This document shows, piece after piece, positions 24,529-33,578 of a stretch of 64,000 bases of DNA (within the stretch, counting starts at the first letter, position 1; each line of letters opens with the position of its first letter). The notes beneath the pieces were generated by a model, which searched no databases, was not told where the DNA came from, and saw nothing but the letters and a program-made list of their open reading frames with translations. The stretch comes from Kordia algicida OT-1. Its GTDB lineage: Bacteria; Bacteroidota; Bacteroidia; Flavobacteriales; Flavobacteriaceae. The translations under genes were made by a program, and so were the position numbers. Location of the stretch: the NCBI RefSeq assembly GCF_000154725.1, contig NZ_DS544873.1:4127085-4191084 (forward strand). Direction: 5' to 3'.

Positions 24529-27500
24529 TTATTTATTTAAATAAATCCATCCATTTTTCGATTGTCCATTTTCAAGTCTCAATACATAAAAATAAGTTCC
24601 TACAGGTAAATTATCATTATCATTTGTTTGTCCCATCCACTCGTTGGTGTATTTGAGTTTCTTGTAAATTGAACGTCCGTGAGAATTAAATATTTCTACT
24701 TCTTCAACTCTAAACGCTCGTAAGTCCCAAGTATCATTTAATCCATCTCCATTTGGAGAGATTCCTTGTGGGAAAGAACACATTGCATTTATTACTGTAA
24801 ATGTTTGCATGCTAGTACATCCGTCAGCAGTTGTAATCATTACAGTGTATTCTCCATCTTCGGTTGCAATAAATTGCGATCCATCGTTGTCTATAGAAGA
24901 ACCACCTGACCATTCGTATGTAACAGTTGCAGGATCGTATCCGTTATTTAATGGAGATACCGTAATGGTATATTCATCATTAATACATTCTCCTTCTAAA
25001 CCAATATTTGCTGGATCAATTTGTGGCAATAGTTCTATTTGGAAATCTCCTGTTGCAAAACATCCAGTATTGTCATCTTGAATACGAACATATACTGTTC
25101 CACTAGCGCTTGTATAAGCTGCAGGATCAGCAAGCATATTTGTTCCTGCTTCTGCATCAGCCATTGATTCATAGTATGTAACTGTTACATCTGTTTGCGT
25201 TCCAATTACGTTTGCATCTTGTACTGTAAGATCATATTCTGCAATACCATCAAAGTCATCATCACAAGCTCTTAATGTTTCTGTAGCAACAACTTCAGGA
25301 TTTCTCTGAACACGTACCGTTACATCGTCTGTTAAGGTTACTAAAGAACCATCAGCTAATGCATACGTTATAGATGCCGTATACGTAGTATCTTCCGTTG
25401 GAGATACAGTAATATCCGTATCGTTACTAATTACGTTTCCATCTTCATCTAACCATTCAAATGTATAGTTAGGTGTTCCGTCTGGTACAAATCGCCATAA
25501 TTCTTGCGTTGTTACATCCCAAACACCATTGTTTCTTCCTGGAGGTGCATAACCTACAGTTCCACCTGCGTTTTGAATACCTACAATCGCAATACCGCCA
25601 TCATTCCATGTTGGACAAACTGGCTTTTCTATTAAGATAACATCAATCACGTTAGAAGATTCGTATAAAATAATCTGTTGTGTTGTGCTTATATCATTAC
25701 ATCCAAAGTGAGGTACTTCAAAGAATGTTGCTTTAAATTGACGTGAAGGTGCTGTACCCACAATTGCATATTCAATGTAGTGATCGCCATCTACTCCTGG
25801 ATCAATATCATGGTATGCACCGTGAATTGCGTTATCTGGAACTGCTGGCGTTGGTAATAAATCACCTGGAGCAAAGTTCCATGGACAGAAGTTTCCAGCA
25901 TCTCCAGCGTTAAACGATATTAAACCGTTTGCACCAATAACTACATCTGTATATGTAGTTCCGAAGTATTCAAAGTTGAATCCTAAAGGAATTAATGAAG
26001 ACCATCTATCATCTAAAGTAAGTGAAGTTGGCTGTCCAGTTAAGTTATCTGGAGGACATTGTAAGTCACTAATAGTATATGTACTTGTGTTAGATGTAAT
26101 GGAACTTGCCATAAACGTAGCCGATAAATCTGTTGATGTTTCATCACACGTTTGTAATTGATCGTATCCTGCATTGATGATTCTACATGCTTGATCTGGA
26201 CAGAATGCTTGTGTTTGTGGATCACTCGTTAATACACAGTTTGTATCATCAGTATCAGCTACCGTAAATACTACTGGCGTTCCATTTGGATATGGTCCAA
26301 AAGTGTATATTCCTGGATCTGTAACTACTTGTGAAGCACTTCCGAAGTCATCAAAAATTGAAATTGAATCAGCGTCACCTGTATCTGTAATTTCTACATC
26401 AACTAGGAACTGATCTCCTTCAGCACAATCTTCAACTACAGTATATGTAGCAGATGGTTTGAAACATGTTAAACATTCAGCAGTCCATTCCCAAGTAGTA
26501 CCATTTCCTGCGGCACAACTTGTAAATCCATCACTGATAACTTCCATAAATAGGTTTCCACCATTAGATTCAATCACTAATCCTGTAAGGTCTCCAGCGT
26601 TATTTCCTGAGAATAATACAGGGAACGTGTTGTCTGACCCGTCATAAAAATTAATTATATCATCATCATCAACAATAGTTCCTGTCGTAAATGTAAGTCT
26701 TACAGGGAAACCTGAGTCTGATGTGAATAAGAATGTATTATCATCATTATTTGTATAACAATGCATTACATCTATTGGACCATCAGCACATACTAAGTTG
26801 AATACTTGATTAGGATCAGGTCTAGTTGTAAAGCTTTCTTCTGTACATCCTGTAGCCAATCCATTTCCGTTGTATGCTAATATTGTTACGTAATATGTAG
26901 TGTCGTAATCGGTATCTAATAAGTATGAATTTACATTTCCAACGTCAAGTCCGTTTACAACATCATTTCCACCTGGTGTAGTTCCTACTGTTAAGATATA
27001 TCCTGCTGGCGAACCAATTGCAGATCCCCAGTTAATGTTTTCATCAATTTCTACGGCAGTAGCACCATCTAGAGGACTTGTCAAAGATACACAAGAAGGT
27101 GGCGCAGTAGGATCAATACATCCTACGATAAAGTCCCAAGGAGTATATCCCTGTGATTGACAGCTAAATATTCCGTCCGATTGGATTTGGAACGTGATTG
27201 TAGATCCTGAACTTTCAAAGCTAAGACCCGCTAAATCACCACCATTTCCATAACCGTTGTAAATTTCCGTTCCATCAGAATCGAAAACGATTAACTCATC
27301 CCAGTTATTTTCTACTTGACCAGCATTGAATAATAATGCAAGTGTAGAAGTTCCGTCTGAGCTTGTGTAGCTGAATGTAGTTGTATCATTGTTTGTGTAA
27401 CAGAATCCTGTTACATTTAGAGGAGCAGCATTACAATCTACAGGAACGAAAGGATCGTCTCGTATGGTGAAACTTTCTTCAGGACAACCTACAGCATTAC

Positions 27501-28794
27501 CATTAGCATTATATGGAGTAATTGTTACGTAATGTTGTGTTGAAAAAGCTAGCGTTCCTGGGTCATATGTGTTTACAAGACCTACATCAAATGCATTTAA
27601 AACATCTGTTCCTCCTGGTGTAGTACCAATAGAAACTAAATATCCTGTAGGGTTTCCGGCTGCTGTAGTCCAAGAAATATCATCTTCTTCGTTGATATCT
27701 GTAGCCCCATCAACTGGTGATGTTAGTGAAACACATCCTGGAGGTAAAGAAGGATCTACACAAGATACTGTATAATCCCAAGGCTGAATTCCTGCACTAC
27801 TTACACAACTTACAGAACCATCAGAAGTTACCGTAAGGCTTAGTGAAGGACCAGATGATTCGAAAATCAATCCAGCTAAATCTCCGTTGTTTCCATAACC
27901 GTTGTATAATTCGGTTACGCCATCAGAATCGTAAATAATCAATTCATCCCAGTTGTTTTCAACGTTACCTGAGTTGAATACTATTTGTAAGGTAGAACCA
28001 TCAGAACTTGCAAAATTGAAAACTTCTGTATTATTATTTTCATAACAGAAGCCAGTAACATTTACAGGTACTCCAGAAGCGCAGTCAACAACGACATTCG
28101 GATCTGGACGTGTTGTAAAGCTAGATTCTACGCAACCCGTTGCATTTCCGTTTGCATTGTAAGGAGTTACGGTTACATAAAATGTAGTGCCATACGCTAA
28201 CGTTCCAGGGTCGTAGGTGTTTACAAGACCTACATCTACTGCATTTGCAATGTCATTTCCTCCTGGTGTAGTTCCAATAGTAATTAAATATCCTTGTGGT
28301 CCGCCCGTTGCAGTTCCCCAAGTAATATCTTCATTTTCATCTACATCTGTTGCTCCATCAGTTGGTGAAGTAACTATAACACATGAAGGAGGTAATGTAG
28401 TATCTACACAAGATACGGTAAAGTCCCAAGGAGTAAATCCGTTGCCTGTACAGTTTACAGAACCATCAGAAGTAATACCAATTGTAATGGTGTCTCCTGT
28501 AGATTCAAAAGATAGACCTGTTAGGTCTCCTCCTGCTCCATATCCGTTATAAATTTGTGTTGTTCCATCAGAGTCTGTGATGATAAGTTCATCCCAATTA
28601 TTCTCTACTTGTCCGGCGTTGAAGATGACTGCCAGTGGAGATCCGTCACTACTTGTGTAAGTGAAGGAAGTTGTATCATTATTTCCATAACAGAAACCTG
28701 TGTTATTTACAGGTCCCACAGCGCAGTCTACTGTTTGAGAATATGATAACGCACTGAAAAAGGTCACCATGATCAACAAGGTAATTTTTTTCAT
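24529..28794 (-). CDS. Large T9SS type B surface protein with repeated CUB-like/FN3-like modules
   Basis: 1421 aa. Signal peptide 1-20. Three ~215-residue modules start near 23, 237 and 452, each a CUB-like half (NTGFCYGNNDTTSF, VENNWDELIITDSDG, SFESTGDTITI) plus an FN3-like half (LTSPTDGATDVDE, NTYDPGTLAYGTTFYVT). A shortened fourth CUB-like copy starts near 665, followed by further Ig-like domains. The last ~85 residues (FPQGISPNGDGLNDTWDLR, then VEIFNSHGRSIYKK, NLPVGTYFYVL and NGWIYLNK) are the type B (CHU_C) sorting domain. It is secreted by T9SS and shown at the surface with the help of the next two genes. Likely an adhesin; no catalytic motif seen. Confidence 0.92.
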   Translation of the reverse strand: MKKITLLIMVTFFSALSYSQTVDCAVGPVNNTGFCYGNNDTTSFTYTSSDGSPLAVIFNAGQVENNWDELIITDSDGTTQIYNGYGAGGDLTGLSFESTGDTITIGITSDGSVNCTGNGFTPWDFTVSCVDTTLPPSCVIVTSPTDGATDVDENEDITWGTATGGPQGYLITIGTTPGGNDIANAVDVGLVNTYDPGTLAYGTTFYVTVTPYNANGNATGCVESSFTTRPDPNVVVDCASGVPVNVTGFCYENNNTEVFNFASSDGSTLQIVFNSGNVENNWDELIIYDSDGVTELYNGYGNNGDLAGLIFESSGPSLSLTVTSDGSVSCVSSAGIQPWDYTVSCVDPSLPPGCVSLTSPVDGATDINEEDDISWTTAAGNPTGYLVSIGTTPGGTDVLNAFDVGLVNTYDPGTLAFSTQHYVTITPYNANGNAVGCPEESFTIRDDPFVPVDCNAAPLNVTGFCYTNNDTTTFSYTSSDGTSTLALLFNAGQVENNWDELIVFDSDGTEIYNGYGNGGDLAGLSFESSGSTITFQIQSDGIFSCQSQGYTPWDFIVGCIDPTAPPSCVSLTSPLDGATAVEIDENINWGSAIGSPAGYILTVGTTPGGNDVVNGLDVGNVNSYLLDTDYDTTYYVTILAYNGNGLATGCTEESFTTRPDPNQVFNLVCADGPIDVMHCYTNNDDNTFLFTSDSGFPVRLTFTTGTIVDDDDIINFYDGSDNTFPVLFSGNNAGDLTGLVIESNGGNLFMEVISDGFTSCAAGNGTTWEWTAECLTCFKPSATYTVVEDCAEGDQFLVDVEITDTGDADSISIFDDFGSASQVVTDPGIYTFGPYPNGTPVVFTVADTDDTNCVLTSDPQTQAFCPDQACRIINAGYDQLQTCDETSTDLSATFMASSITSNTSTYTISDLQCPPDNLTGQPTSLTLDDRWSSLIPLGFNFEYFGTTYTDVVIGANGLISFNAGDAGNFCPWNFAPGDLLPTPAVPDNAIHGAYHDIDPGVDGDHYIEYAIVGTAPSRQFKATFFEVPHFGCNDISTTQQIILYESSNVIDVILIEKPVCPTWNDGGIAIVGIQNAGGTVGYAPPGRNNGVWDVTTQELWRFVPDGTPNYTFEWLDEDGNVISNDTDITVSPTEDTTYTASITYALADGSLVTLTDDVTVRVQRNPEVVATETLRACDDDFDGIAEYDLTVQDANVIGTQTDVTVTYYESMADAEAGTNMLADPAAYTSASGTVYVRIQDDNTGCFATGDFQIELLPQIDPANIGLEGECINDEYTITVSPLNNGYDPATVTYEWSGGSSIDNDGSQFIATEDGEYTVMITTADGCTSMQTFTVINAMCSFPQGISPNGDGLNDTWDLRAFRVEEVEIFNSHGRSIYKKLKYTNEWMGQTNDNDNLPVGTYFYVLRLENGQSKNGWIYLNK

Positions 28795-28841
28795 AAAAAA
28801 GTTGGTTAATAGTTAGTAGCCCTAAAAATAGTAAAAAAATA

Positions 28842-28849
28842 CAAACTTA
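28842..28849 (-). promoter_or_regulatory. Candidate -7 element for the T9SS surface-protein operon
   Basis: TAAGTTTG on the minus strand, 47 bp before the start codon of the 1421-aa gene, fits TAnnTTTG. No TTG is found at -33. Confidence 0.4.
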
Positions 28850-28885
28850 ACTTTACTTTAACACTTTAGTTGTAAAAAATAAAGT

Positions 28886-29848
28886 TTACCTGTTGAATTT
28901 TAATCGTATGTATACAGGGAAATGATCGCTGTAACCACCTAAATATCTTCTACCTGCATAAGTGCGGAATGGATTGCCTTTGTACTTTCCTTTCCATTGT
29001 GTTAAAAAGTGTTCGTCAAAAATAGCTGCGGAAGCAAAACTATGCGTGCCTTTTTTATAATCGAAAAAGTTGGTGGTAAAAATAATTTGATCGAATAGAT
29101 TCCATTCTCCTCTATAGTTAAGACTACCTTTATAGATAGTCAATAGTTTTTCCATCGGATTGTACAAATCAGTATCCATTAAATAGTTCTGAATACTTTC
29201 GCTAGTAGGATCGTCATTAAAATCACCCATTATAATAATATGTGGATCGTTTTCTTCTGTTTGAATGTAATTTATTTTCTCACGAACAGTTTTTGCTGCT
29301 TCAATACGTTTGTATGCCGTTTCAGCAGCACCGTCTCTACGGGATGACCAATGATTGACAAATACATGAATTGGTTCGTTGTTTAAGAGTCCTTTTACAT
29401 ATAAAGTATCTCGGGTAAAATCACGATTTCCTTCTTCATTATATATAAGGATAGGAATTGATTCTGAATGAACGACTTCAAAATGTTCTTTTTGATACAA
29501 CAAACCTACGTCAATACCGCGTTCGTCAGGTGAGTTGTAATGCACAAAATCATAATTGTATTCTTGCAGTTGTTTAGAGTCGACAAGATCCTGCATAACC
29601 GTTTTATTTTCAACCTCAGCAACACCTACAAGCACAGGTGCGTTTTTTGTGTCTTCTGGACCCAAACTTGAAATGGCAGAACCTAGTTTGTAAATTTTCT
29701 TATCATAACGTTTTGGAGTCCAATTACGATCCGATTCTGGTAAAAAATCATTATCTAAAACATACTTATCATCTTCGGTGTCAAATAAATTTTCAAGATT
29801 GTAAAATGCTATTGTATGATATTTGTGTATCGTGTCTTTTTTCTCCAT
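28886..29848 (-). CDS. Endonuclease/exonuclease/phosphatase family protein
   Basis: 320 aa from the ATG at 29848 (MEKKDTIHKY); a start nine codons earlier at 29875 is also open. Motifs of the EEP fold are visible: FYNLENLFD near the start, GVAEVENK (metal-binding Glu), VNHWSSRRDG, MGDFNDDP and the terminal SDHFPVYIRL with the catalytic Asp-His. The substrate is not predictable; relatives include nucleases and phosphodiesterases. No signal peptide is evident, although relatives are often secreted. It is divergent from hflX with about 84 bp between the starts. Confidence 0.85.
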   Translation of the reverse strand: MEKKDTIHKYHTIAFYNLENLFDTEDDKYVLDNDFLPESDRNWTPKRYDKKIYKLGSAISSLGPEDTKNAPVLVGVAEVENKTVMQDLVDSKQLQEYNYDFVHYNSPDERGIDVGLLYQKEHFEVVHSESIPILIYNEEGNRDFTRDTLYVKGLLNNEPIHVFVNHWSSRRDGAAETAYKRIEAAKTVREKINYIQTEENDPHIIIMGDFNDDPTSESIQNYLMDTDLYNPMEKLLTIYKGSLNYRGEWNLFDQIIFTTNFFDYKKGTHSFASAAIFDEHFLTQWKGKYKGNPFRTYAGRRYLGGYSDHFPVYIRLKFNR

Positions 29849-29907
29849 AAGTGCTATAAAAGTCTGTTTATACATATAAAAGTAGTAAAATCAAGAAAGG
29901 AAATGTG

Positions 29908-29915
29908 TAACTTTG
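29908..29915 (+). promoter_or_regulatory. Candidate -7 element for hflX
   Basis: TAACTTTG, 17 bp before the hflX ATG, fits TAnnTTTG and predicts a very short leader. No -33 TTG is seen at the expected distance. Confidence 0.35.
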
Positions 29916-29932
29916 TGTTTTTAATTTTATTT

Positions 29933-31144
29933 ATGCTAGAAAAGAAAACCATCGCATACGAGCGAGCCGTACTTATAGGAGTGATTACTAAAGATCAAGA
30001 TGAAGCCAAATCAAAAGAGTATTTGGATGAGCTTGAATTTTTAACATACACCGCAGGCGGCGAAGTTGTAAAGCGTTTCACGCAGAAGATTGATGTTCCG
30101 AACCCGAAAACATTCATAGGAACAGGAAAAATGGACGAGGTAGAGCAATTTGTAAAGTCGAATGATATTGGATCAGTGATTTTTGATGATGAATTATCTC
30201 CTTCACAACAAAAAAATATAGAACGTTTGCTAAAGTGTAAGATTATTGATAGAACCGGATTAATTCTAGACATTTTTGCACAACGCGCCAAAACAAGTTA
30301 TGCACGAACACAAGTAGAATTGGCGCAATACCAATACTTATTACCACGATTGACAGGTTTGTGGACACACTTGGAACGTCAACGAGGTGGAATTGGAATG
30401 CGTGGACCTGGAGAAACGGAAATTGAGACCGATAGACGTATTGTACGTGATAAAATTGCGTTGCTACGAAAAAAGATGGTAACGATTGACAAACAAATGG
30501 CTGTACAACGTGGAAATAGAGGCGCGCTTATTCGTGTAGCATTGGTAGGATATACCAACGTTGGGAAATCTACGCTGATGAATGTAATTAGTAAAAGTGA
30601 AGTATTTGCAGAAAATAAACTATTTGCTACGCTTGATACAACTGTGCGCAAAGTAGTTATTGGAAATCTTCCTTTTTTGTTGAGTGATACCGTAGGATTC
30701 ATCCGAAAGTTACCGACACAATTGGTCGATTCGTTCAAAAGTACTTTAGATGAAGTTCGTGAAGCCGATTTGTTATTGCACGTCGTAGATATTTCTCATC
30801 CAAATTTTGAAGATCACATAGCTTCTGTAAATCAGATTTTAAGCGAAATAAAAAGTGGCGATAAACCAACAGTCATGGTTTTTAATAAAATTGATGCATA
30901 TACGCATGAAACCATAGATAGTGATGATTTGGTTACTGAAAAAACCAAAGCACATTACACGCTTGATGACTGGAAAAAAACGTGGATGAATTCTTCTGCG
31001 GAAGATGTATTGTTCATTTCTGCGCTCAATAAAGAAAATTTAGACGAATTTAAGCGCAAAGTATATACTGTTGTACGCGAAATACATGTAACACGCTTTC
31101 CATACAACAATTTCCTTTATCCAGATTACGAGGATTTACAATAG
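29933..31144 (+). CDS. hflX: GTPase HflX
   Basis: 403 aa, starting at MLEKKTIAYERAVLIG (29933); a longer reading frame to 29816 overlaps the divergent gene and is unlikely. The N-terminal HflX domain contains RAKTSYARTQVELAQYQYL and RGGIGMRGPGETEIETDRR, both hallmarks. The GTPase domain has G1 GYTNVGKST (206-214), G3 DTVGF, and NKID as G4. HflX binds the 50S subunit and splits stalled or hibernating 70S ribosomes. Single gene with a terminator just after it. Confidence 0.97.
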   Translation: MLEKKTIAYERAVLIGVITKDQDEAKSKEYLDELEFLTYTAGGEVVKRFTQKIDVPNPKTFIGTGKMDEVEQFVKSNDIGSVIFDDELSPSQQKNIERLLKCKIIDRTGLILDIFAQRAKTSYARTQVELAQYQYLLPRLTGLWTHLERQRGGIGMRGPGETEIETDRRIVRDKIALLRKKMVTIDKQMAVQRGNRGALIRVALVGYTNVGKSTLMNVISKSEVFAENKLFATLDTTVRKVVIGNLPFLLSDTVGFIRKLPTQLVDSFKSTLDEVREADLLLHVVDISHPNFEDHIASVNQILSEIKSGDKPTVMVFNKIDAYTHETIDSDDLVTEKTKAHYTLDDWKKTWMNSSAEDVLFISALNKENLDEFKRKVYTVVREIHVTRFPYNNFLYPDYEDLQ

Positions 31145-31158
31145 TTTTTCATATTGAG

Positions 31159-31189
31159 AAAGGAGATCATTGCAAGTATCTCCTTTTTT
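31159..31189 (+). terminator. Rho-independent terminator after hflX
   Basis: AAAGGAGAT and ATCTCCTTT form a 9-bp stem around a 10-nt loop, followed by a run of T. It lies 15 bp after the hflX stop codon. Confidence 0.85.
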
Positions 31190-31364
31190 GCTTACATTTA
31201 TTACAACGTAAAAGCCATATTTCTGTGCTTTTTCGTTTGTATAGCATATTCCCTTACTTTTTTAAGCAGTTGCAATACGGTTTTTTCTCTCAGAAAATAT
31301 ACCGTACACAATTACGTGGAATCCGAAAAACGTACGAGTAGGAGCAACTTAATAATTCATTAAT

Positions 31365-31520
31365 ATGAAAAGAAGTTTAAAAAAACTTTCATTGAACAAA
31401 AAAGCCGTTTCAAATTTAACCGAAAAAATTAAAGGAGGTTTGCAAAGAGCTGGAGACAGTTTTCCAACAAACGATCCTACAGCAAACACAGGATGTTTTG
31501 ACTGTTCAGTGACTTACTAA
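31365..31520 (+). CDS. RiPP precursor peptide, class I lanthipeptide-like leader (peptide 1)
   Basis: 51 aa. The leader MKRSLKKLSLNKKAVSNL is the Bacteroidota precursor leader (KKLSLNKKxVSNL), followed by a Gly-Gly site (KIKGG, 23-24) and a core of 27 residues with Ser/Thr and two Cys (CFDC). In lanthipeptides the Ser/Thr are dehydrated and joined to Cys. No lanthionine synthetase, radical SAM enzyme or peptidase transporter is in the window, so maturation would be in trans. A second precursor follows 31 bp downstream. Alternative: the non-lanthionine natural-product precursor family that shares this leader. Confidence 0.65.
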   Translation: MKRSLKKLSLNKKAVSNLTEKIKGGLQRAGDSFPTNDPTANTGCFDCSVTY

Positions 31521-31551
31521 TAATAACAAACCAAAACTAAAATTTTATAAA

Positions 31552-31725
31552 ATGAAAAAAAACTTAAGAAAATTAGCACTCAATAAAAAATCAGTTTCAA
31601 ACTTATCAGAAAAAGTAAAAGGTGGTTTTCAAAGACAAGATGATGATACTTCAGATACATACACAACTGGACCAACAGGACCAACAGCGATGACATTGTG
31701 TTTTATCTGCCCAGGACAACGATAG
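31552..31725 (+). CDS. RiPP precursor peptide, class I lanthipeptide-like leader (peptide 2)
   Basis: 57 aa. The leader MKKNLRKLALNKKSVSNL and the KVKGGFQR Gly-Gly site parallel those of the preceding peptide, so the two arose by duplication. The core is Asp/Thr-rich with TTGPTGPTAM and a terminal CFIC pair. It is followed by a terminator 43 bp after the stop. Leader and cleavage site are more conserved than the core, the usual pattern in RiPP families. Confidence 0.65.
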   Translation: MKKNLRKLALNKKSVSNLSEKVKGGFQRQDDDTSDTYTTGPTGPTAMTLCFICPGQR

Positions 31726-31767
31726 TCTGCTTAAAAATCATTAAAATTTTACAAGTATAAAAAAGGT

Positions 31768-31807
31768 GCTGTCTGAAAGAATTTGCTTTTTCAGACAGCT
31801 TTTTTTA
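31768..31807. terminator. Bidirectional terminator between convergent RiPP precursor genes
   Basis: GCTGTCTGAAA (31768-31778) pairs perfectly with TTTCAGACAGC (31789-31799). T residues follow on the plus strand and A residues precede, so it can stop both the plus-strand pair and the minus-strand peptide that ends at 31812. Confidence 0.88.
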
Positions 31808-31811
31808 AATC

Positions 31812-32015
31812 TTATTTGGAATTACACGTTGGAAATTCTGTTTGTGTAGCACATGGAAACTTAATGCTTACGGCATTACATGTAGGAAACTCTGTTTGTG
31901 TAGCGCAAGGATTGTCAACGCTTGCTTCTCCTTTTCCTCCTTGTACAAATGTAAAGTTCAAATTAGAAATTTCTCTTTTTCTTAAAGATAAGTTTTTGAT
32001 GTTCTGTTTTTTCAT
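31812..32015 (-). CDS. RiPP precursor-like peptide with a duplicated Cys/Thr core (peptide 3)
   Basis: 67 aa. The leader MKKQNIKNLSLRKREISNL is related to the other precursors, with a Gly-Gly site in FVQGGKG. The core contains the 12-residue unit PCATQTEFPTCN twice (about residues 36-47 and 54-65), separated by AVSIKF. Each unit has two Cys and three Thr, suited to ring formation, and two copies may mean two products per precursor. It is convergent with peptides 1 and 2. The start is fixed by the conserved leader. Confidence 0.65.
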   Translation of the reverse strand: MKKQNIKNLSLRKREISNLNFTFVQGGKGEASVDNPCATQTEFPTCNAVSIKFPCATQTEFPTCNSK

Positions 32016-32094
32016 AATGTTTAAAAGTTTTTGATTTTTAATTATAGTTTGTAAAGCAAAAACAACAGTATAGATATGACAAGAAAAGTACTTG

Positions 32095-32215
32095 TCAATT
32101 TATAAAACAAAAACAACATAACTTTGTCTTAGATCAATTTGTGTCAGTAGTTTATGTTGAAATATGAGCTTTTTATAGGCGTGTAAAAACAAGAAGCGTT
32201 CAATTTATAAAACAA
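32095..32215. repeat. 16-bp direct repeat flanking a 200-bp non-coding gap
   Basis: TCAATTTATAAAACAA occurs at 32095-32110 and at 32200-32215, the second copy abutting the stop of the 443-aa gene. The DNA between is AT-rich with no ORF. It probably includes the promoter of the minus-strand RiPP gene, though no exact -7 motif is seen. Confidence 0.4.
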
Positions 32216-33547
32216 TCAATCTTCCTCAATCCAAGTACCTACAATTCCTTTTTTTCCTAAACTATAACCCAATCGGTAGCTTCCCGCTTTTTTCATTTCA
32301 ATATATTTTCCTGGCGAAGGAATAATTCCGTTATCGCGCAAAATAGCATTGTACGCTGCTACTTTATCAGTTGCCAAACGTTGCCCGTTTTGTGTAACTG
32401 AACTTCCATCAATAGCCAATTTCACAGCTTCATCTGTAGAAGCAATGTAGCCTTTTTTGTGCAAGTCATTGAATACTTTTTTAATCTTAGCATTTAAGCC
32501 AATCACAACAATATTATTTCCTTTTTTATAAAAAGAAAAGTCTGCATTTGATTGTATTCCTGCGTTGCGAAACATTGTATTGTACTTACGTCTTTGTGCT
32601 TCTGTCAATTCGGTTCCGTTGGCGTACATACGGTCTTTTTCATTGGTAAACGTTACTTCAGAAGTAGAGGTAATTAGCTTGTCTTTAAGTAAAGAAGTCA
32701 GTAGGTTTTCTTGAACTTCTGGCCAAATCCAATTAAGATTTGCCCCAGAAGGAGTTGTGGTATATACTGTTTTTGGGTCGTCTAATAAGCGTTTTATATA
32801 AGAGCTCACGCCACCTTTGTGACGTGCTTTTTCTTCAATTCTTTTTGCTTCTCTTTCCAATCTTTTTGCTTCAAGTTCCACACGTTTTGCATCTCGCTCT
32901 ATGCGTTTTGCTTCAAGTTTCAATTGGTCTTTTTTTCGTGCTTCCATACGTTTTGCGCGTTCTATCTCACGCTTTGCTCTTTCTTCTGCGCGTGCAGCTT
33001 GTCGTTCATACTGTCTTTCCAAACGTGCGGCTTCGCGCTTCATACGTTCAGCTTCCACACGAATACGATCTGCTTCTCGCTGAACGCGTTCTCTTTCAAT
33101 ATTTACAGAACTTCCCGAGATGATAATTTTAGCATCTTCTCCTAAATTTTTAAATTTCTCTATCAAATCAGGAGAAGCTACATTTAAATCTAAAGAGATA
33201 CGCAAATTTTTCTTTGTTAGTTTTATGTCATACACTTTTTCGTCGTTGCTCCATTTAGAATATCCTTTTCCGATATCCATATTTTTTCCGCCAAGCGTAT
33301 TTTCAATTAAATTCTTAAGCTTTTCATACCTGTTTTTTGGAAAACGCGCACGTAACTTATAATCGTCTTCAGTATAACTGATAGAAATTGACGTTTTCTC
33401 ATTACTGTTGTTGCTACTGCTACTATATGTGGATGACGAACTTGAGCTAGAACTTGTTGACGGCGGCGTTGGTGGTAATGGTGGTTCTTGTGCATGAATT
33501 AGTTGAACTAAAAATATGCTGATAATGGTGATGATTAAATTTTTCAT
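32216..33547 (-). CDS. Secreted protein with Ser-rich linker and long charged coiled coil, unknown function
   Basis: 443 aa. Signal peptide ~1-19 (LIITIISIFLVQLIHAQ), then a Pro/Ser stretch, a small alpha/beta domain (~45-150), a charged helix of repeated Arg/Glu/Ala/Lys units (~155-250), and a C-terminal region (~260-443) with two similar segments (KYNTMFRNAGIQS and AYNAILRDNGIIP), suggesting an internal duplication. It lies 31 bp after the response-regulator gene and may share its transcript, so it could be a partner or output of the two-component system. Family not recognised. Confidence 0.65.
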   Translation of the reverse strand: MKNLIITIISIFLVQLIHAQEPPLPPTPPSTSSSSSSSSTYSSSSNNSNEKTSISISYTEDDYKLRARFPKNRYEKLKNLIENTLGGKNMDIGKGYSKWSNDEKVYDIKLTKKNLRISLDLNVASPDLIEKFKNLGEDAKIIISGSSVNIERERVQREADRIRVEAERMKREAARLERQYERQAARAEERAKREIERAKRMEARKKDQLKLEAKRIERDAKRVELEAKRLEREAKRIEEKARHKGGVSSYIKRLLDDPKTVYTTTPSGANLNWIWPEVQENLLTSLLKDKLITSTSEVTFTNEKDRMYANGTELTEAQRRKYNTMFRNAGIQSNADFSFYKKGNNIVVIGLNAKIKKVFNDLHKKGYIASTDEAVKLAIDGSSVTQNGQRLATDKVAAYNAILRDNGIIPSPGKYIEMKKAGSYRLGYSLGKKGIVGTWIEED

Positions 33548-33578
33548 TTTGATGTTGTTTTTTTGATGAATGACTACA

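Noticed and set aside
29816-29932. N-terminal extension of HflX
   Set aside because: It would overlap the divergent EEP gene, has no resemblance to HflX, and the internal ATG at 29933 sits 17 bp after a -7 element.
31154-31363. 69-codon plus-strand ORF after hflX
   Set aside because: It begins before the hflX terminator and spans it; composition is that of translated AT-rich intergenic DNA.
32740-33145. Plus-strand ORFs opposite the charged coiled coil
   Set aside because: Antisense shadows of repetitive Arg/Glu/Lys/Ala codons, rich in Cys/Phe/Leu, with no protein family likeness.
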